Source: Acinetobacter gyllenbergii CIP 110306 = MTCC 11365
GTDB lineage: Bacteria > Pseudomonadota > Gammaproteobacteria > Pseudomonadales > Moraxellaceae
DNA length: 64,000 bases
Assembly (NCBI RefSeq): GCF_000413855.1
Contig: NZ_ATGG01000019.1
Location: 1-64,000, forward strand
Direction of reading: 5' to 3'
Of this stretch, positions 46,813 to 56,179 are shown one piece after another; positions within the stretch are counted from its first letter, which is position 1; each line of letters opens with the position of its first letter. The notes beneath the pieces were generated by a model. That model had not been told where the DNA came from and ran no database searches. It saw only the letters and a program-made list of their open reading frames with translations. The position numbers and the translations under genes were made by a program.

Positions 46813-47289
46813 CTAAGTTCTGGCAGAAATAACATATTGTTGTGTTGTTGGTTTGAGTAAAGCATCGAAAAAGACAGGTTCATATAAGGGGTGAATATTT
46901 AAGTAGGCCTGAATACTTAAACACAGCGATCCCATATTATGTCCATCTAATAGCATCTCAACTTTGATCTGCCGCAATCTCGGCTCATGTGCTGCAATAG
47001 ACTGCTCAATCGATTGACAAATTTTATCTCGATCCAAGGGATTCGCCGTCGACAAGCCGACGAAATCAATAATTCCAAACTGCAAAATTGATTTTTTTGC
47101 CAGTGGAAATTCATCCATATCTCGATCAAATTGTGCGATCCGACTATTCAACAAGTCTTCCAAATCACGAGCAACCGACTCTCGCAACTGCTGAATCGAC
47201 ATTCCTCTTAAATAATCTTCTTGCTCTGGTACTAAACGATCAAATAATGTTGATCTGAATCCATAAGGATATAGATGATCTAAATTCAT
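46813..47289 (-). CDS. tssE: T6SS baseplate protein TssE (gp25-like)
   Basis: A 158-residue gp25/lysozyme-like baseplate component that starts sheath polymerisation. The family blocks SIQQLRESVARDLEDLLNSR and ILQFGIIDFVGLS are present. It comes after a strong hairpin behind hcp and before tssF. Confidence 0.92.
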   Translation of the reverse strand: MNLDHLYPYGFRSTLFDRLVPEQEDYLRGMSIQQLRESVARDLEDLLNSRIAQFDRDMDEFPLAKKSILQFGIIDFVGLSTANPLDRDKICQSIEQSIAAHEPRLRQIKVEMLLDGHNMGSLCLSIQAYLNIHPLYEPVFFDALLKPTTQQYVISART

Positions 47290-47315
47290 TTTTTATAAGA
47301 ACAACATCTTGGAAA

Positions 47316-47349
47316 AATAGAGGCTAATAGGCACCTATTAACCTCTATT
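47316..47349 (-). terminator. Hairpin attenuator/terminator after hcp
   Basis: Sixteen-base arms AATAGAGGCTAATAGG / CCTATTAACCTCTATT with one mismatch and a tiny loop. On the minus strand the stem is followed by a T5 run. It lies about 20-50 bases after the hcp stop and before tssE, inside the operon, so it may let hcp be made in excess over the baseplate genes. Confidence 0.75.
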
Positions 47350-47367
47350 AGAAAATCACGGTACTAA

Positions 47368-47871
47368 TTACGCAGCGTATGAAGCTGTGTTATTAGAAAG
47401 TGACCATTTCTTAGTAACAGCACCTTTCGCAGTACCGTTAATGTCTTGCTGGTTATAAGTCCACTCAACAGCAGCGTATTTCAAACCAAATGTTTCTGTT
47501 GGAACACCTTCTTCGTTTACAGTCGGTGTTACGCTAGAAACAAGAACGTGTTTCAATTTGATTTGTAAGTATTTGATGCGTTTATCACCATTTGCACGGT
47601 AGTAATCGATCTGTACTTCATCAAATGTATAACCTGCAGAACACGCTTCCCAAAGTTTAGGACTAGTTGCATCCAAATCTTTAACGAAGATCATGTCTGA
47701 GTGCTCAACACGTTCAGCTGTATGGCCACCTACGCTACTAGAAGTCGCAGATTTAGGTTGACGAATGTTATGAGACCAAGAGTTAACTTCTAGCCAACCT
47801 TTGTGTTCAGAATCGCGAGATTCTCCGTCTACCTTGTACTTACCACGAAACTCAACATATATATCTTTCAT
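47368..47871 (-). CDS. hcp: T6SS inner tube protein Hcp (TssD)
   Basis: A 167-residue Hcp1-fold protein that stacks in hexameric rings to form the expelled tube. Blocks seen: MKDIYVEFRGKYKVDGES, HKGWLEVNSWSHNI and VNEEGVPTETFGLKYAAVEW. No extra toxin domain. It is secreted whole and needed in large amounts, which agrees with the hairpin right after it. Confidence 0.95.
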   Translation of the reverse strand: MKDIYVEFRGKYKVDGESRDSEHKGWLEVNSWSHNIRQPKSATSSSVGGHTAERVEHSDMIFVKDLDATSPKLWEACSAGYTFDEVQIDYYRANGDKRIKYLQIKLKHVLVSSVTPTVNEEGVPTETFGLKYAAVEWTYNQQDINGTAKGAVTKKWSLSNNTASYAA

Positions 47872-47922
47872 TTAAAAATTACCTCTATTTTATTTAAAGT
47901 TATTATCTAGCTGATCTCATTG

Positions 47923-49404
47923 TTAATTTGAGGACTGAGGTAGTTCAGTCACGAGTCGTAAAGAAACAGATAACTCGTCCAGCTGGAAATGCGGTCTTAA
48001 GAAAACCACAGACTTGTAGTGACCCGGTTGAGCTGGATCTTCTACAACTTTTACAGATGCCTCGCGAAGCGGATATTGTGCTTTTGCTTCTTGAGATGCA
48101 CCATCATCTAGCAAGACATATTGCGAGAGCCATTCATTTAAAAATGCTTCGACGTTGCCTGCAGATGCAAAACTTCCCACTTTGTCACGCATCATTGCTT
48201 TTAAGTAATGTGCAATGCGCGATACCGCCATGATGTATTGGATTTGGCTAGAAAGTGCAGAGTTTGCATTCGCCGTATCGCTGTCATATTTCTTTGGTTT
48301 TTGAGCAGACTGTGCACCAAAGAAAGCCGCATAATCAGTGTTCTTGCAGTGAACCAATGGAATAAAACCAAGATCGCTAAGTTCTTTTTCACGACGGTCA
48401 GTAATGGCGATTTCAGTTGGACATTTAAATACCACTTCACCATCTGAAGTTTTGAAAGTATGAACTGGTAAGCCTTCAACCAAGCCACCGCCTTCAACCC
48501 CACGAATCGCCGCACACCAACCATGCATATCAAAGGCATTGGTTAAACGTGTACCGAACGCATAAGCGGCATTCATCCACAAATAATCATCATGGTTTTC
48601 ACCAGAAACATCTTCAACGAAGTTAAAGCCTTCAGTTGCAGTGCCTTCTTTCGGATGGTATGGCAAACGACCTAACACGTGTGGCATGGTCAATGCGACA
48701 TAACGAGAATCTTCGCTGTCACGGAAAGAACGCCATTGTACGTATTCAGCTGTTTCAAAGATTTTTGAAACATCACGAGGACGATCAATATCGGTGAACG
48801 ACTCAAGACCAAGAATGCTTGGGCTAGCTGCTGAAACAAATGGCGCATGTGCTGCTGCTGCAACATGAGAAATTTGTTCCAATAAATACATATCTGATGG
48901 TGTACGATCAAACTCGAAATCACCAATCAGTGCTGCATAAGGCGCACCACCAAATGAACCGTATTCTTCTTCATAAATCTTTTTAAACAAGGTACTTTGA
49001 TCAAAGTCTGTTGCACCTTGAAAGTCTTTCACTAACTCTTTTTTGGTCGTATTTAACATACGAATTTTAATCATCGAGTTAGACGGTGTTTCTTGGCAGA
49101 AATAGTAGAGTCCACGCCATGTTGACTCGATTTTCTGGAACTGCTCATGATGCATAATTTCGCTCAATTGATTTGAGATCAGTGCATCAATTTCTGCAAT
49201 ACGCTTGTCAATCGACAAGGTCATGTTCTCAGAAACAGTAATCGTCCCTGCCATGACTTCTTTGGCCAACTCACCAATTAAGCTCTTGGCACGAACATGT
49301 TCATCATCATTACGGGCAATACGGCTTTGCTCAACAATTGAATCTAGCAAATGAACTGATTCAGTTTCTACATTTGCTGCAGTGGCTGCTTGTAAATTAC
49401 TCAT
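47923..49404 (-). CDS. tssC: T6SS sheath large subunit TssC (VipB)
   Basis: A 493-residue contractile-sheath protein. Blocks seen: ESTWRGLYYFCQETPSNSMI, PYAALIGDFEFDRTPSDMYLL and ITDRREKELSDLGFIPLVH. It polymerises with TssB around the Hcp tube. The ATG at 49404 follows GGAGG; the frame extends to a GTG at 49419. It overlaps tssB by eight bases. Confidence 0.96.
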   Translation of the reverse strand: MSNLQAATAANVETESVHLLDSIVEQSRIARNDDEHVRAKSLIGELAKEVMAGTITVSENMTLSIDKRIAEIDALISNQLSEIMHHEQFQKIESTWRGLYYFCQETPSNSMIKIRMLNTTKKELVKDFQGATDFDQSTLFKKIYEEEYGSFGGAPYAALIGDFEFDRTPSDMYLLEQISHVAAAAHAPFVSAASPSILGLESFTDIDRPRDVSKIFETAEYVQWRSFRDSEDSRYVALTMPHVLGRLPYHPKEGTATEGFNFVEDVSGENHDDYLWMNAAYAFGTRLTNAFDMHGWCAAIRGVEGGGLVEGLPVHTFKTSDGEVVFKCPTEIAITDRREKELSDLGFIPLVHCKNTDYAAFFGAQSAQKPKKYDSDTANANSALSSQIQYIMAVSRIAHYLKAMMRDKVGSFASAGNVEAFLNEWLSQYVLLDDGASQEAKAQYPLREASVKVVEDPAQPGHYKSVVFLRPHFQLDELSVSLRLVTELPQSSN

Positions 49405-49900
49405 TTTCAGCCTCCGCACTTAACTGACGAACTTGATCGGTATTTTTCAGTACTTCATCTAGCAAGTCTTCTAAACGTTCGCTGTTTGAAATCTTATTGC
49501 GTAAATCAGTTAAACGTTCACGTGCTGCAACCAACTTACGCAATGGATCAACCTGTTGAACCACTTGTTCTGGACGGAAGTCTTCCATCGAGTTAAAAGT
49601 GAGGTCCACTGACATGCGACCGCCCTCTTCCGTCAAAGTATTTTCGACTTGGAAAGCAGCACGTGGCGCTAAAGATTCCATCACTTCATCAATATTGTCT
49701 AAATCGACATTGATAAATTTTTTGTCTTTTAACTTAGTCTTTTCTAGCTCTGATGCAGCGGAGAAATCCCCCATCACACCCACAACAAAAGGGAGTTCTT
49801 TTGACTCTTTACCATCACCAACTTCGACATCATATGTCAGCTGTACACGAGGGGGACGTATGCGTTGCAGTTTCTTCTGTACGCTTTCTCTCTTTGCCAT
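49397..49900 (-). CDS. tssB: T6SS sheath small subunit TssB (VipA)
   Basis: A 167-residue sheath protein. The VQKKLQRIRPPRVQLTYDVE start and ELPFVVGVMGDFSA block are family hallmarks. It pairs with TssC. The ATG at 49900 lies 19 bases after asaA. Confidence 0.95.
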   Translation of the reverse strand: MAKRESVQKKLQRIRPPRVQLTYDVEVGDGKESKELPFVVGVMGDFSAASELEKTKLKDKKFINVDLDNIDEVMESLAPRAAFQVENTLTEEGGRMSVDLTFNSMEDFRPEQVVQQVDPLRKLVAARERLTDLRNKISNSERLEDLLDEVLKNTDQVRQLSAEAENE

Positions 49901-49919
49901 AACTTTTCACCCTTGATTA

Positions 49920-50624
49920 TTATTTCAACGAATCGAATGGATTCGAACCTGTTTTTTGAACAGTAGGTTGTTTGGTAACTGTTGGTGTTACAGCCGTTTG
50001 ACGTTTTACCGGCGCAACAGATTGAGTTACATTACTACGTGTTGGTTGAGTTGTACGTACTTTTCTGTTCGTTGTCCGTCGCGTTGTGTTATTAGTCGAC
50101 GTATTTCGTATCTCTTTTTTTAGCGACTCATCTGTAATCGCCTTGCTCGTGGATGTATCAGGAGCAGGTAAGGCAATACGAATGCTGTCACTCAACTGTT
50201 TTGCTGGTGGATAAGTGAGTTCATTACTCAAATAGCGCATTTCATTTGAGCGCATATGCTGCAATGCTTCATTGGCAATCTGAACACTGGCTAAAAAAGT
50301 GACATCTGTCAAAGTTGTACCGCGTACATTTTGCTCTTGTAGCTGCGTCGCCAATTTTAAAGCATTCATCGGTTGCTTTAATTCATACATACGCATCGCG
50401 GCCTGAGCCAACAAATCGTTTACACGCGAAGCATTATCTTTGTCACAAACTTGTTGATAAATATCTAATAAAGCACGATCTGTTTGGTTTACTGCCAACG
50501 GATTCTGTTTTAGACATTTACTTTTTAATTTAATTGGTTTTATTTCTTTATCATCAGCATAAGCTGAATTACCTATTAAACCAGCTGTTATACAAAGAAT
50601 TGATATTACAATACCTTTTTTCAA
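49920..50624 (-). CDS. asaA: T6SS accessory protein AsaA
   Basis: A 234-residue exported protein, first in the leftward T6SS unit. It has a signal peptide (KKGIVISILCITAGLIGNSAYA) and a helical middle, then a basic Thr/Arg-rich tail from about residue 160 (TTRRTTNRKVRTTQPTRSN). Position and make-up fit AsaA, an Acinetobacter-specific periplasmic part of the T6SS membrane complex that works without TssJ. The start codon is TTG, with GAGG six bases ahead. The name rests on synteny and overall layout. Confidence 0.8.
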   Translation of the reverse strand: MKKGIVISILCITAGLIGNSAYADDKEIKPIKLKSKCLKQNPLAVNQTDRALLDIYQQVCDKDNASRVNDLLAQAAMRMYELKQPMNALKLATQLQEQNVRGTTLTDVTFLASVQIANEALQHMRSNEMRYLSNELTYPPAKQLSDSIRIALPAPDTSTSKAITDESLKKEIRNTSTNNTTRRTTNRKVRTTQPTRSNVTQSVAPVKRQTAVTPTVTKQPTVQKTGSNPFDSLK

Positions 50625-50997
50625 AATATGCCTCGTATTATTTAACTTATAATTGAAGAGCTGACAATTATTGTTAAAAAACCCTCTTACTCGTCAATTT
50701 TTGTACATTTACATCATTTCCGCGAATTTAACAAAAAAAACACATACAAAGTCAATACTAGTTACGTTTATTAACATTATTAAATTTTCATGACAGACAT
50801 TCATGTAAAAAAAAACTTTAATCAGGTGCATTTTTTGTTTAAAAGTGACATTTTTTGTTGTAGAATAATCTGTATACTCGTACAGAGTTTAACTAAGTTT
50901 TTGATTTTATTCAAAAAATATTTCTAGCAAAAACAACCATATCAAGTTAGAACTCAGTCAATAGAACTTGGTATTTAAAAATTATTGTGAGTAATAA
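50625..50997. other. 373-bp divergent T6SS promoter region
   Basis: Very AT-rich region between asaA and tssH. It has direct repeats GTG(A)CATTTTTTGTT at 50826-50839 and 50845-50859 (20 bases apart) and a palindrome CTGTA-TACTCG-TACAG at 50870-50885, over a TATACT that could be a -10 box. No small ORF is convincing. Confidence 0.55.
50826..50885. promoter_or_regulatory. Repeats and palindrome in the T6SS promoter
   Basis: Two 14-15-base direct copies of GTG-CATTTTTTGTT, then CTGTA-N6-TACAG. The spacing of about two helical turns fits binding of a dimeric regulator. The factor is unknown. Confidence 0.4.
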
Positions 50998-53664
50998 ATG
51001 AGTAACTTAAAGGTTTTAATTACTAAACTATCACCTCCTACTCGTACTGCATTAGAAAAGTCTGCAAATTACTGTATTAACCAATTGAATTATGAAATTG
51101 AGATTGAACACCTCTTTGTTGAATTACTAAATCAAAATATAGTCAATGATTTACATATTTTATTGAAAAAAAATAATATCTCTCCAGATGCCTTAATTAT
51201 TGATTTAAAAGAAACCATTGCCTCTTTGCCTAAAGGTAATACCCGTACCCCTATATTTGCAAAATCAATCGTTCGGTTATTTGAACAAGCATGGTTACTG
51301 GCTTCTGCGGAACAAACCCCTTTAATCCGTAGTAGCCATTTACTAATTGCTTTGTTAACGGCACCCGATTTACAACAAATCGCTTTTAGAGCATCTAGTT
51401 TATTCGAACGCTTCCCGATCGATACCATGAAACATAAGTTTCTCGATATCTGTGGGAAAAGCAGTGAACAACCGCAAGCAGAAAATACCTCGACAACAAC
51501 TGAACAAACCACAGATCCTGAATCGACAGTAACAACCGCAAAAACGCCTGCCTTAGATCAATACACCATTAATCTGACTGAAAAAGCTAAACAAGGTGGC
51601 ATTGATCCTGTGATTGGTCGCGAATTTGAAATTCGCCTCATGCTTGATATCTTGATGCGTCGTCGTCAAAACAATCCGATTTTGACTGGTGAACCTGGTG
51701 TGGGTAAAACCGCTGTTGTTGAAGGTTTGGCCTTAAAAATTGCTCAAGGCTTAGTCCCTGAAGCACTCAAAAATGTTCATCTGCATGTCTTAGACATGGG
51801 CTTGTTACAAGCAGGTGCCAGCGTCAAAGGTGAATTTGAAAATCGTTTGAAACAAGTGATTCAAGAAGTTCAGGCTTCAGCTCACCCAATTATTCTGTTT
51901 ATTGATGAAGCACATACCATGATTGGTGCTGGTGGTCAGGCTGGACAAAACGATGCTGCAAACTTACTCAAACCCGCATTAGCGCGTGGTGAATTAAGAA
52001 CCATTGCGGCAACGACTTGGGCTGAATACAAACAGTACTTTGAAAAAGATGCGGCACTCAGCCGCCGTTTTCAGGTGGTTAAAGTTGAAGAACCAACCGA
52101 AGAAGTGGCGATTGATATGTTGCGTGCCATGATCCCCGTCATGCAAAGTCACTTTAACTTACAAATTGATGATCAGGCCATTATCACTGCCGTTCAAGCA
52201 TCGCATCGCTATATCAGTGGTCGTCAACTTCCAGATAAAGCAGTGAGTGTACTCGATACTGCTTCGGCACGTGTTGCTTTGACACACAATGCACAACCCG
52301 TGGTTCTTGATCAACTCAAAGCACAACAGCACAACTTTCAGTTAGAACATCAAATTATCAACAACGAACATCAGCAGTTCCCTGTGCATCACCAACGTTT
52401 AGATGAGCTTAATCAACAACTGACAAGCTTGGAAAAAGAGATTCAAGCAACTGAAAGCAAATGGCAACAAGAACTTGCTTTGGTTAAACAGATTCAAGCG
52501 CTGAATGCACAAACAGAGCAAGACCATAAAGCACAAATTGCGACATTGAGAGCAGAGTTAGCCCAATTGCAAGGCCAAACACCGTTAGTATTTGAACGTG
52601 TCAATGCACAGATCATCAATGAAATTATTTCTGATTGGACTGGTATCCCAGTTGGCAAGATGGTCAACGATGAAATCAAACAAATTCTAAGTCTTGAAGA
52701 TAAACTGGGCGAACGTGTAATGGGCCAAGACTATGCCCTCACCCAACTGGTTCAAGGCATTAAAACCTCTAAAGCCAAATTAGAAGATCCGAATAAACCA
52801 CAAGGTGTATTTCTATTGGTTGGTCCAAGTGGGGTGGGTAAAACAGAAACTGCCCTTGCGCTTGCTAACGAGCTATATGGCGGTGAGCAACATCTCATCA
52901 CCATCAACATGTCTGAATATCAGGAAGCACATACAGTTTCCTCTTTAAAAGGCGCGCCTCCTGGTTATGTTGGATATGGTCAAGGAGGTGTTCTCACCGA
53001 AGCCGTTCGTCGCAACCCGTATAGTGTTGTATTGTTAGACGAGGTTGAAAAAGCCCATAGTGATGTACAAGAATTATTCTATCAAGTCTTCGATAAAGGG
53101 ATGCTTGAAGATGGTGAAGGTCGTGTCATCGACTTTAAAAACACCACCATTTTGCTGACATCGAATACAGGGTCAAGTGCCATCATGCAGGCCTGTTTAA
53201 ATCAGCCTGTCGAAGACTGGCCACATGCCGAGGATTTGATCGAGCATTTGAAACCAAGTTTATATAAACAATTTAAGCCTGCATTTATTGGGCGTATGCG
53301 GATCGTGCCTTACTTCCCATTGCATGATGAGCTACTTATTCGCATCATTAAGCACAAACTTGGGAAAATTGTTGACCGTATTGAAAAACAATATGCCACC
53401 AAGGTTCAGTACTCTGATGACTTAATCGAATTACTCTTAAACCGTTGTACTGAAGTCGATAGTGGCGCGCGAAATGTGGACAATATCCTTAACTCTACCG
53501 TCTTGCCTGCTTTAGCAACTGAAATTTTAGTCGCTTTAGCTGATCATAAATTGCCGAAGTTGATCGTCATCGATACCAAAGATGATGAAATTACCTATCA
53601 ATTAGATCCGGTCGAAAAAGCAACCAAGAAACGTTCAACTAAAAAAGTCAAAGCTGAAGTTTAA
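50998..53664 (+). CDS. tssH: T6SS sheath-recycling ATPase TssH (ClpV)
   Basis: An 888-residue AAA+ disassembly motor. It has an N-terminal Clp-N domain (TALEKSANYCINQLNYEIEIEHLF), a first ATPase domain with GEPGVGKTAVVEG, a coiled middle domain (about 430-520) and a second ATPase domain with GPSGVGKTETALALANE. It takes apart contracted TssBC sheaths in the cytosol. First gene of the rightward T6SS unit. Confidence 0.96.
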   Translation: MSNLKVLITKLSPPTRTALEKSANYCINQLNYEIEIEHLFVELLNQNIVNDLHILLKKNNISPDALIIDLKETIASLPKGNTRTPIFAKSIVRLFEQAWLLASAEQTPLIRSSHLLIALLTAPDLQQIAFRASSLFERFPIDTMKHKFLDICGKSSEQPQAENTSTTTEQTTDPESTVTTAKTPALDQYTINLTEKAKQGGIDPVIGREFEIRLMLDILMRRRQNNPILTGEPGVGKTAVVEGLALKIAQGLVPEALKNVHLHVLDMGLLQAGASVKGEFENRLKQVIQEVQASAHPIILFIDEAHTMIGAGGQAGQNDAANLLKPALARGELRTIAATTWAEYKQYFEKDAALSRRFQVVKVEEPTEEVAIDMLRAMIPVMQSHFNLQIDDQAIITAVQASHRYISGRQLPDKAVSVLDTASARVALTHNAQPVVLDQLKAQQHNFQLEHQIINNEHQQFPVHHQRLDELNQQLTSLEKEIQATESKWQQELALVKQIQALNAQTEQDHKAQIATLRAELAQLQGQTPLVFERVNAQIINEIISDWTGIPVGKMVNDEIKQILSLEDKLGERVMGQDYALTQLVQGIKTSKAKLEDPNKPQGVFLLVGPSGVGKTETALALANELYGGEQHLITINMSEYQEAHTVSSLKGAPPGYVGYGQGGVLTEAVRRNPYSVVLLDEVEKAHSDVQELFYQVFDKGMLEDGEGRVIDFKNTTILLTSNTGSSAIMQACLNQPVEDWPHAEDLIEHLKPSLYKQFKPAFIGRMRIVPYFPLHDELLIRIIKHKLGKIVDRIEKQYATKVQYSDDLIELLLNRCTEVDSGARNVDNILNSTVLPALATEILVALADHKLPKLIVIDTKDDEITYQLDPVEKATKKRSTKKVKAEV

Positions 53665-53690
53665 AATTTAAAGATTGAGCTAAATTTGTG

Positions 53691-54788
53691 ATGCATATGG
53701 ATATTTTATCTTTACTAACGCCAATTAATGAGCAGTCACCGTGCGGTGAGGATTATTCATTTTCAAATGAGTTCCACGCCATTAAAAAAGCAAAAACCCA
53801 AGATGATGTATTACTTGATCAAGGGGATTGGGTGACTGAGCCCAAACAGGCAGATTGGGACTTTGTCGCCAGTACGTCTATAGATTTACTACAATCAAAA
53901 AGTAAAGATATTCGTTTGCTCACATGGCTGTCTGAGGCTTGGGCAAATCTGTATGGCTTTGAGGGCATTAGCAAAAGTCTGGAACTTAGTCATCGCCTAT
54001 TAGAACAGTATTGGTTAACCCTACATCCAGAAGTTGAAGATGATGATTTAGACCAACGTATTGGTTTATTACAAGGTTTAATTAATCAACTCCCTTTACT
54101 GATCAAAAAGGTTTCTTTAATTAACCATGCGCCTTATTATCATTTGCTCGACTACGACAACTTTCTTTATCACGAAAATATCCGTCGTAAACAAAGCGAT
54201 GATTATGAAGATTCAAGTGGTTCAACTGAATTAGAACAGTTCGAACAAGCCCTATCCAATACCGATAAAAACTTTCAGCGTCAAAATTACCAACGTTTCA
54301 ATGACATATTGCAACAATGGACAACGTTGAAAAATGTGTTGGATGGCTTGCTTGGTTTGGACTCTCCAAGTTTTGCTGCAATTGACTCTAGCTTAGATAC
54401 CATTCATATCACACTGAAAAAGATATACAAGACTGATCTATTTGAGCAAACGACTCAAACAGTCATGACAGAAACTGAAACATCGACAACACCGATGGTA
54501 CAACACGTGACGACACAATCTGCTGCACCTCAAAATCAGCTGTCTTTTCAGCCGCAAGTTCAATCGCATGTTGAAAACCGCGAACAGGCAATGCGTGTGC
54601 TGCAAGAAATTGCCACTTATTTTCAGAAAAATGAACCGCATAGCCCAGTGAGCTATATGTTGCAGAAAACCATCAAGTGGAGCCAAATGCCACTGCATGA
54701 GTGGTTAACTCAAGTGATTAAGGATGAACATCCTTTACAAATGCTCCAGGATACTCTTGGTGTTCAGCCAAAGAATGAATATGAATAA
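53691..54788 (+). CDS. tssA: T6SS assembly protein TssA (ImpA family)
   Basis: A 365-residue protein with the N-terminal ImpA domain (LLTPINEQSPCGEDYSFSNEF) that caps or organises the baseplate and sheath. The middle is helical, then a Gln/Thr-rich linker, then a C-terminal helical block (HSPVSYMLQKTIKWSQMPLHEWL). The start may be the GTG at 53688, the ATG at 53691 or the ATG at 53697; the ribosome site is weak. It follows tssH. Confidence 0.9.
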   Translation: MHMDILSLLTPINEQSPCGEDYSFSNEFHAIKKAKTQDDVLLDQGDWVTEPKQADWDFVASTSIDLLQSKSKDIRLLTWLSEAWANLYGFEGISKSLELSHRLLEQYWLTLHPEVEDDDLDQRIGLLQGLINQLPLLIKKVSLINHAPYYHLLDYDNFLYHENIRRKQSDDYEDSSGSTELEQFEQALSNTDKNFQRQNYQRFNDILQQWTTLKNVLDGLLGLDSPSFAAIDSSLDTIHITLKKIYKTDLFEQTTQTVMTETETSTTPMVQHVTTQSAAPQNQLSFQPQVQSHVENREQAMRVLQEIATYFQKNEPHSPVSYMLQKTIKWSQMPLHEWLTQVIKDEHPLQMLQDTLGVQPKNEYE

Positions 54789-54804
54789 TTGTTGGTAAAT
54801 ACAT

Positions 54805-56169
54805 ATGTTTAAAGCAGAAAAGATTCTTTGGGGTGAAGGCTTATTTTTACGTCCTCAGCATTTTCAGATCCAAGATACCTACCATGAACAACGTTTGAAT
54901 CATACGATTCGGGCAATGATTCCACATGCCTATGGTGTACAAAAGTTGAAGTTTGACGAAGTTCAGCTTTCTACTCATATTCTGGCACTTCAAGAAGTAG
55001 AAATCATTTGGCAAGATGGCGAGATTTATCAGGCTCCTGCACAAGATTTATTGCCTGAGCCGTTATTGCTGGATGATCTTAATCTACAAGGTGAAATGAC
55101 AGTTTATTTGGCACTGCCAATCTTACAAGCCAATAAGAAGAATATCGCAGATGAAACACGCTCAGTTTCTAGTCGCTACCATAACTATTTGACAGAAACC
55201 CATGATCTGTTTACCGATGCGAGTCCTGCTGAACTGAATCTGTTGCGTCGCCGTGCAGAATTTAAGTTGTTAGAGCAACATATTCAGCCGAGCCAAAATT
55301 TAGATGGTTTCTTATATATTCCTGTCGCTAAAATTAAGCGTCAAAGCTCGGGTCACTTTGAGTTAGACAATAAGTTCATTCCACCGATTTTACATATTGC
55401 GGCCTCTGAATCGCTGATTAACAATCTAAAGCGTACACTCAACGTCATTAAGGCAAAAATTAAAACCATTCAAAGTAATAACCGCGAAAACGAACAAAAG
55501 TTGATCGAATTCCGCTCAGGAGACATTGTTTCATTCTGGTTAATTAATGCTTTAAATACAGCCTATGCCGGATTAAATCACTTACTCCAATATCCTTTAA
55601 TTCACCCAGAACGTTTATTCTCAGAATTATTGCGTTTAACAGGTTCATTACTGACCTTCTCTACGGCTTATGATGTTGACCATTTACCACACTATAAACA
55701 TCATCAATTACAAGACAGTTTTCAGCAGCTAGACCTGATTTTAAGAGATTTACTAGATACCATCATTTCGAGCCGTTATTTCAGTATTGCCTTGAAAGAA
55801 ACACGACCATCTTATTGGGTGGGTAGTCTAGAGTCAGACAAAATTACCCGTGATACACGTCTTTATATTGCTGTTTCAAGCAGCATGATGCAAACCCATG
55901 AGCTGATTCAAATCGTACCTTTGCGCTTCAAAGTGGGCAGTACCATTGATGTAGAACAGCGTGTGATTGCAGCACTTCCTGCTGTTCCACTCCATCATCT
56001 AATGCAAGTTCCTACAGCGATTCCAGTGCGCTCTGGGGTCAGCTATTTTGAAATTGAACCACATCATGAACTCTATCAACGTATGCTTGAGTCAGAAACC
56101 ATTTGTGTCTATGTTCCCGCAGGTTTCCAAGATATTAGTATTGAACTCATTGCTGTAATGAATAGTTAA
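54805..56169 (+). CDS. tssK: T6SS baseplate-membrane linker TssK
   Basis: A 454-residue protein. KILWGEGLFLRPQHFQIQDTYHEQRLNH at the start is the TssK/VasE signature. It joins the baseplate to TssM/TssL. It follows tssA by 16 bases. Confidence 0.95.
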   Translation: MFKAEKILWGEGLFLRPQHFQIQDTYHEQRLNHTIRAMIPHAYGVQKLKFDEVQLSTHILALQEVEIIWQDGEIYQAPAQDLLPEPLLLDDLNLQGEMTVYLALPILQANKKNIADETRSVSSRYHNYLTETHDLFTDASPAELNLLRRRAEFKLLEQHIQPSQNLDGFLYIPVAKIKRQSSGHFELDNKFIPPILHIAASESLINNLKRTLNVIKAKIKTIQSNNRENEQKLIEFRSGDIVSFWLINALNTAYAGLNHLLQYPLIHPERLFSELLRLTGSLLTFSTAYDVDHLPHYKHHQLQDSFQQLDLILRDLLDTIISSRYFSIALKETRPSYWVGSLESDKITRDTRLYIAVSSSMMQTHELIQIVPLRFKVGSTIDVEQRVIAALPAVPLHHLMQVPTAIPVRSGVSYFEIEPHHELYQRMLESETICVYVPAGFQDISIELIAVMNS

Positions 56170-56179
56170 GAGAATCACA

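Noticed and set aside
48201..48539. 112-residue ORF inside tssC
   Set aside because: Same-strand frame shadow of the sheath gene, with no start signal.
50845..50878. Sigma-54 promoter before tssH
   Set aside because: No GG-N10-GC pair at the right spacing; only AT-rich sequence and a TATACT.
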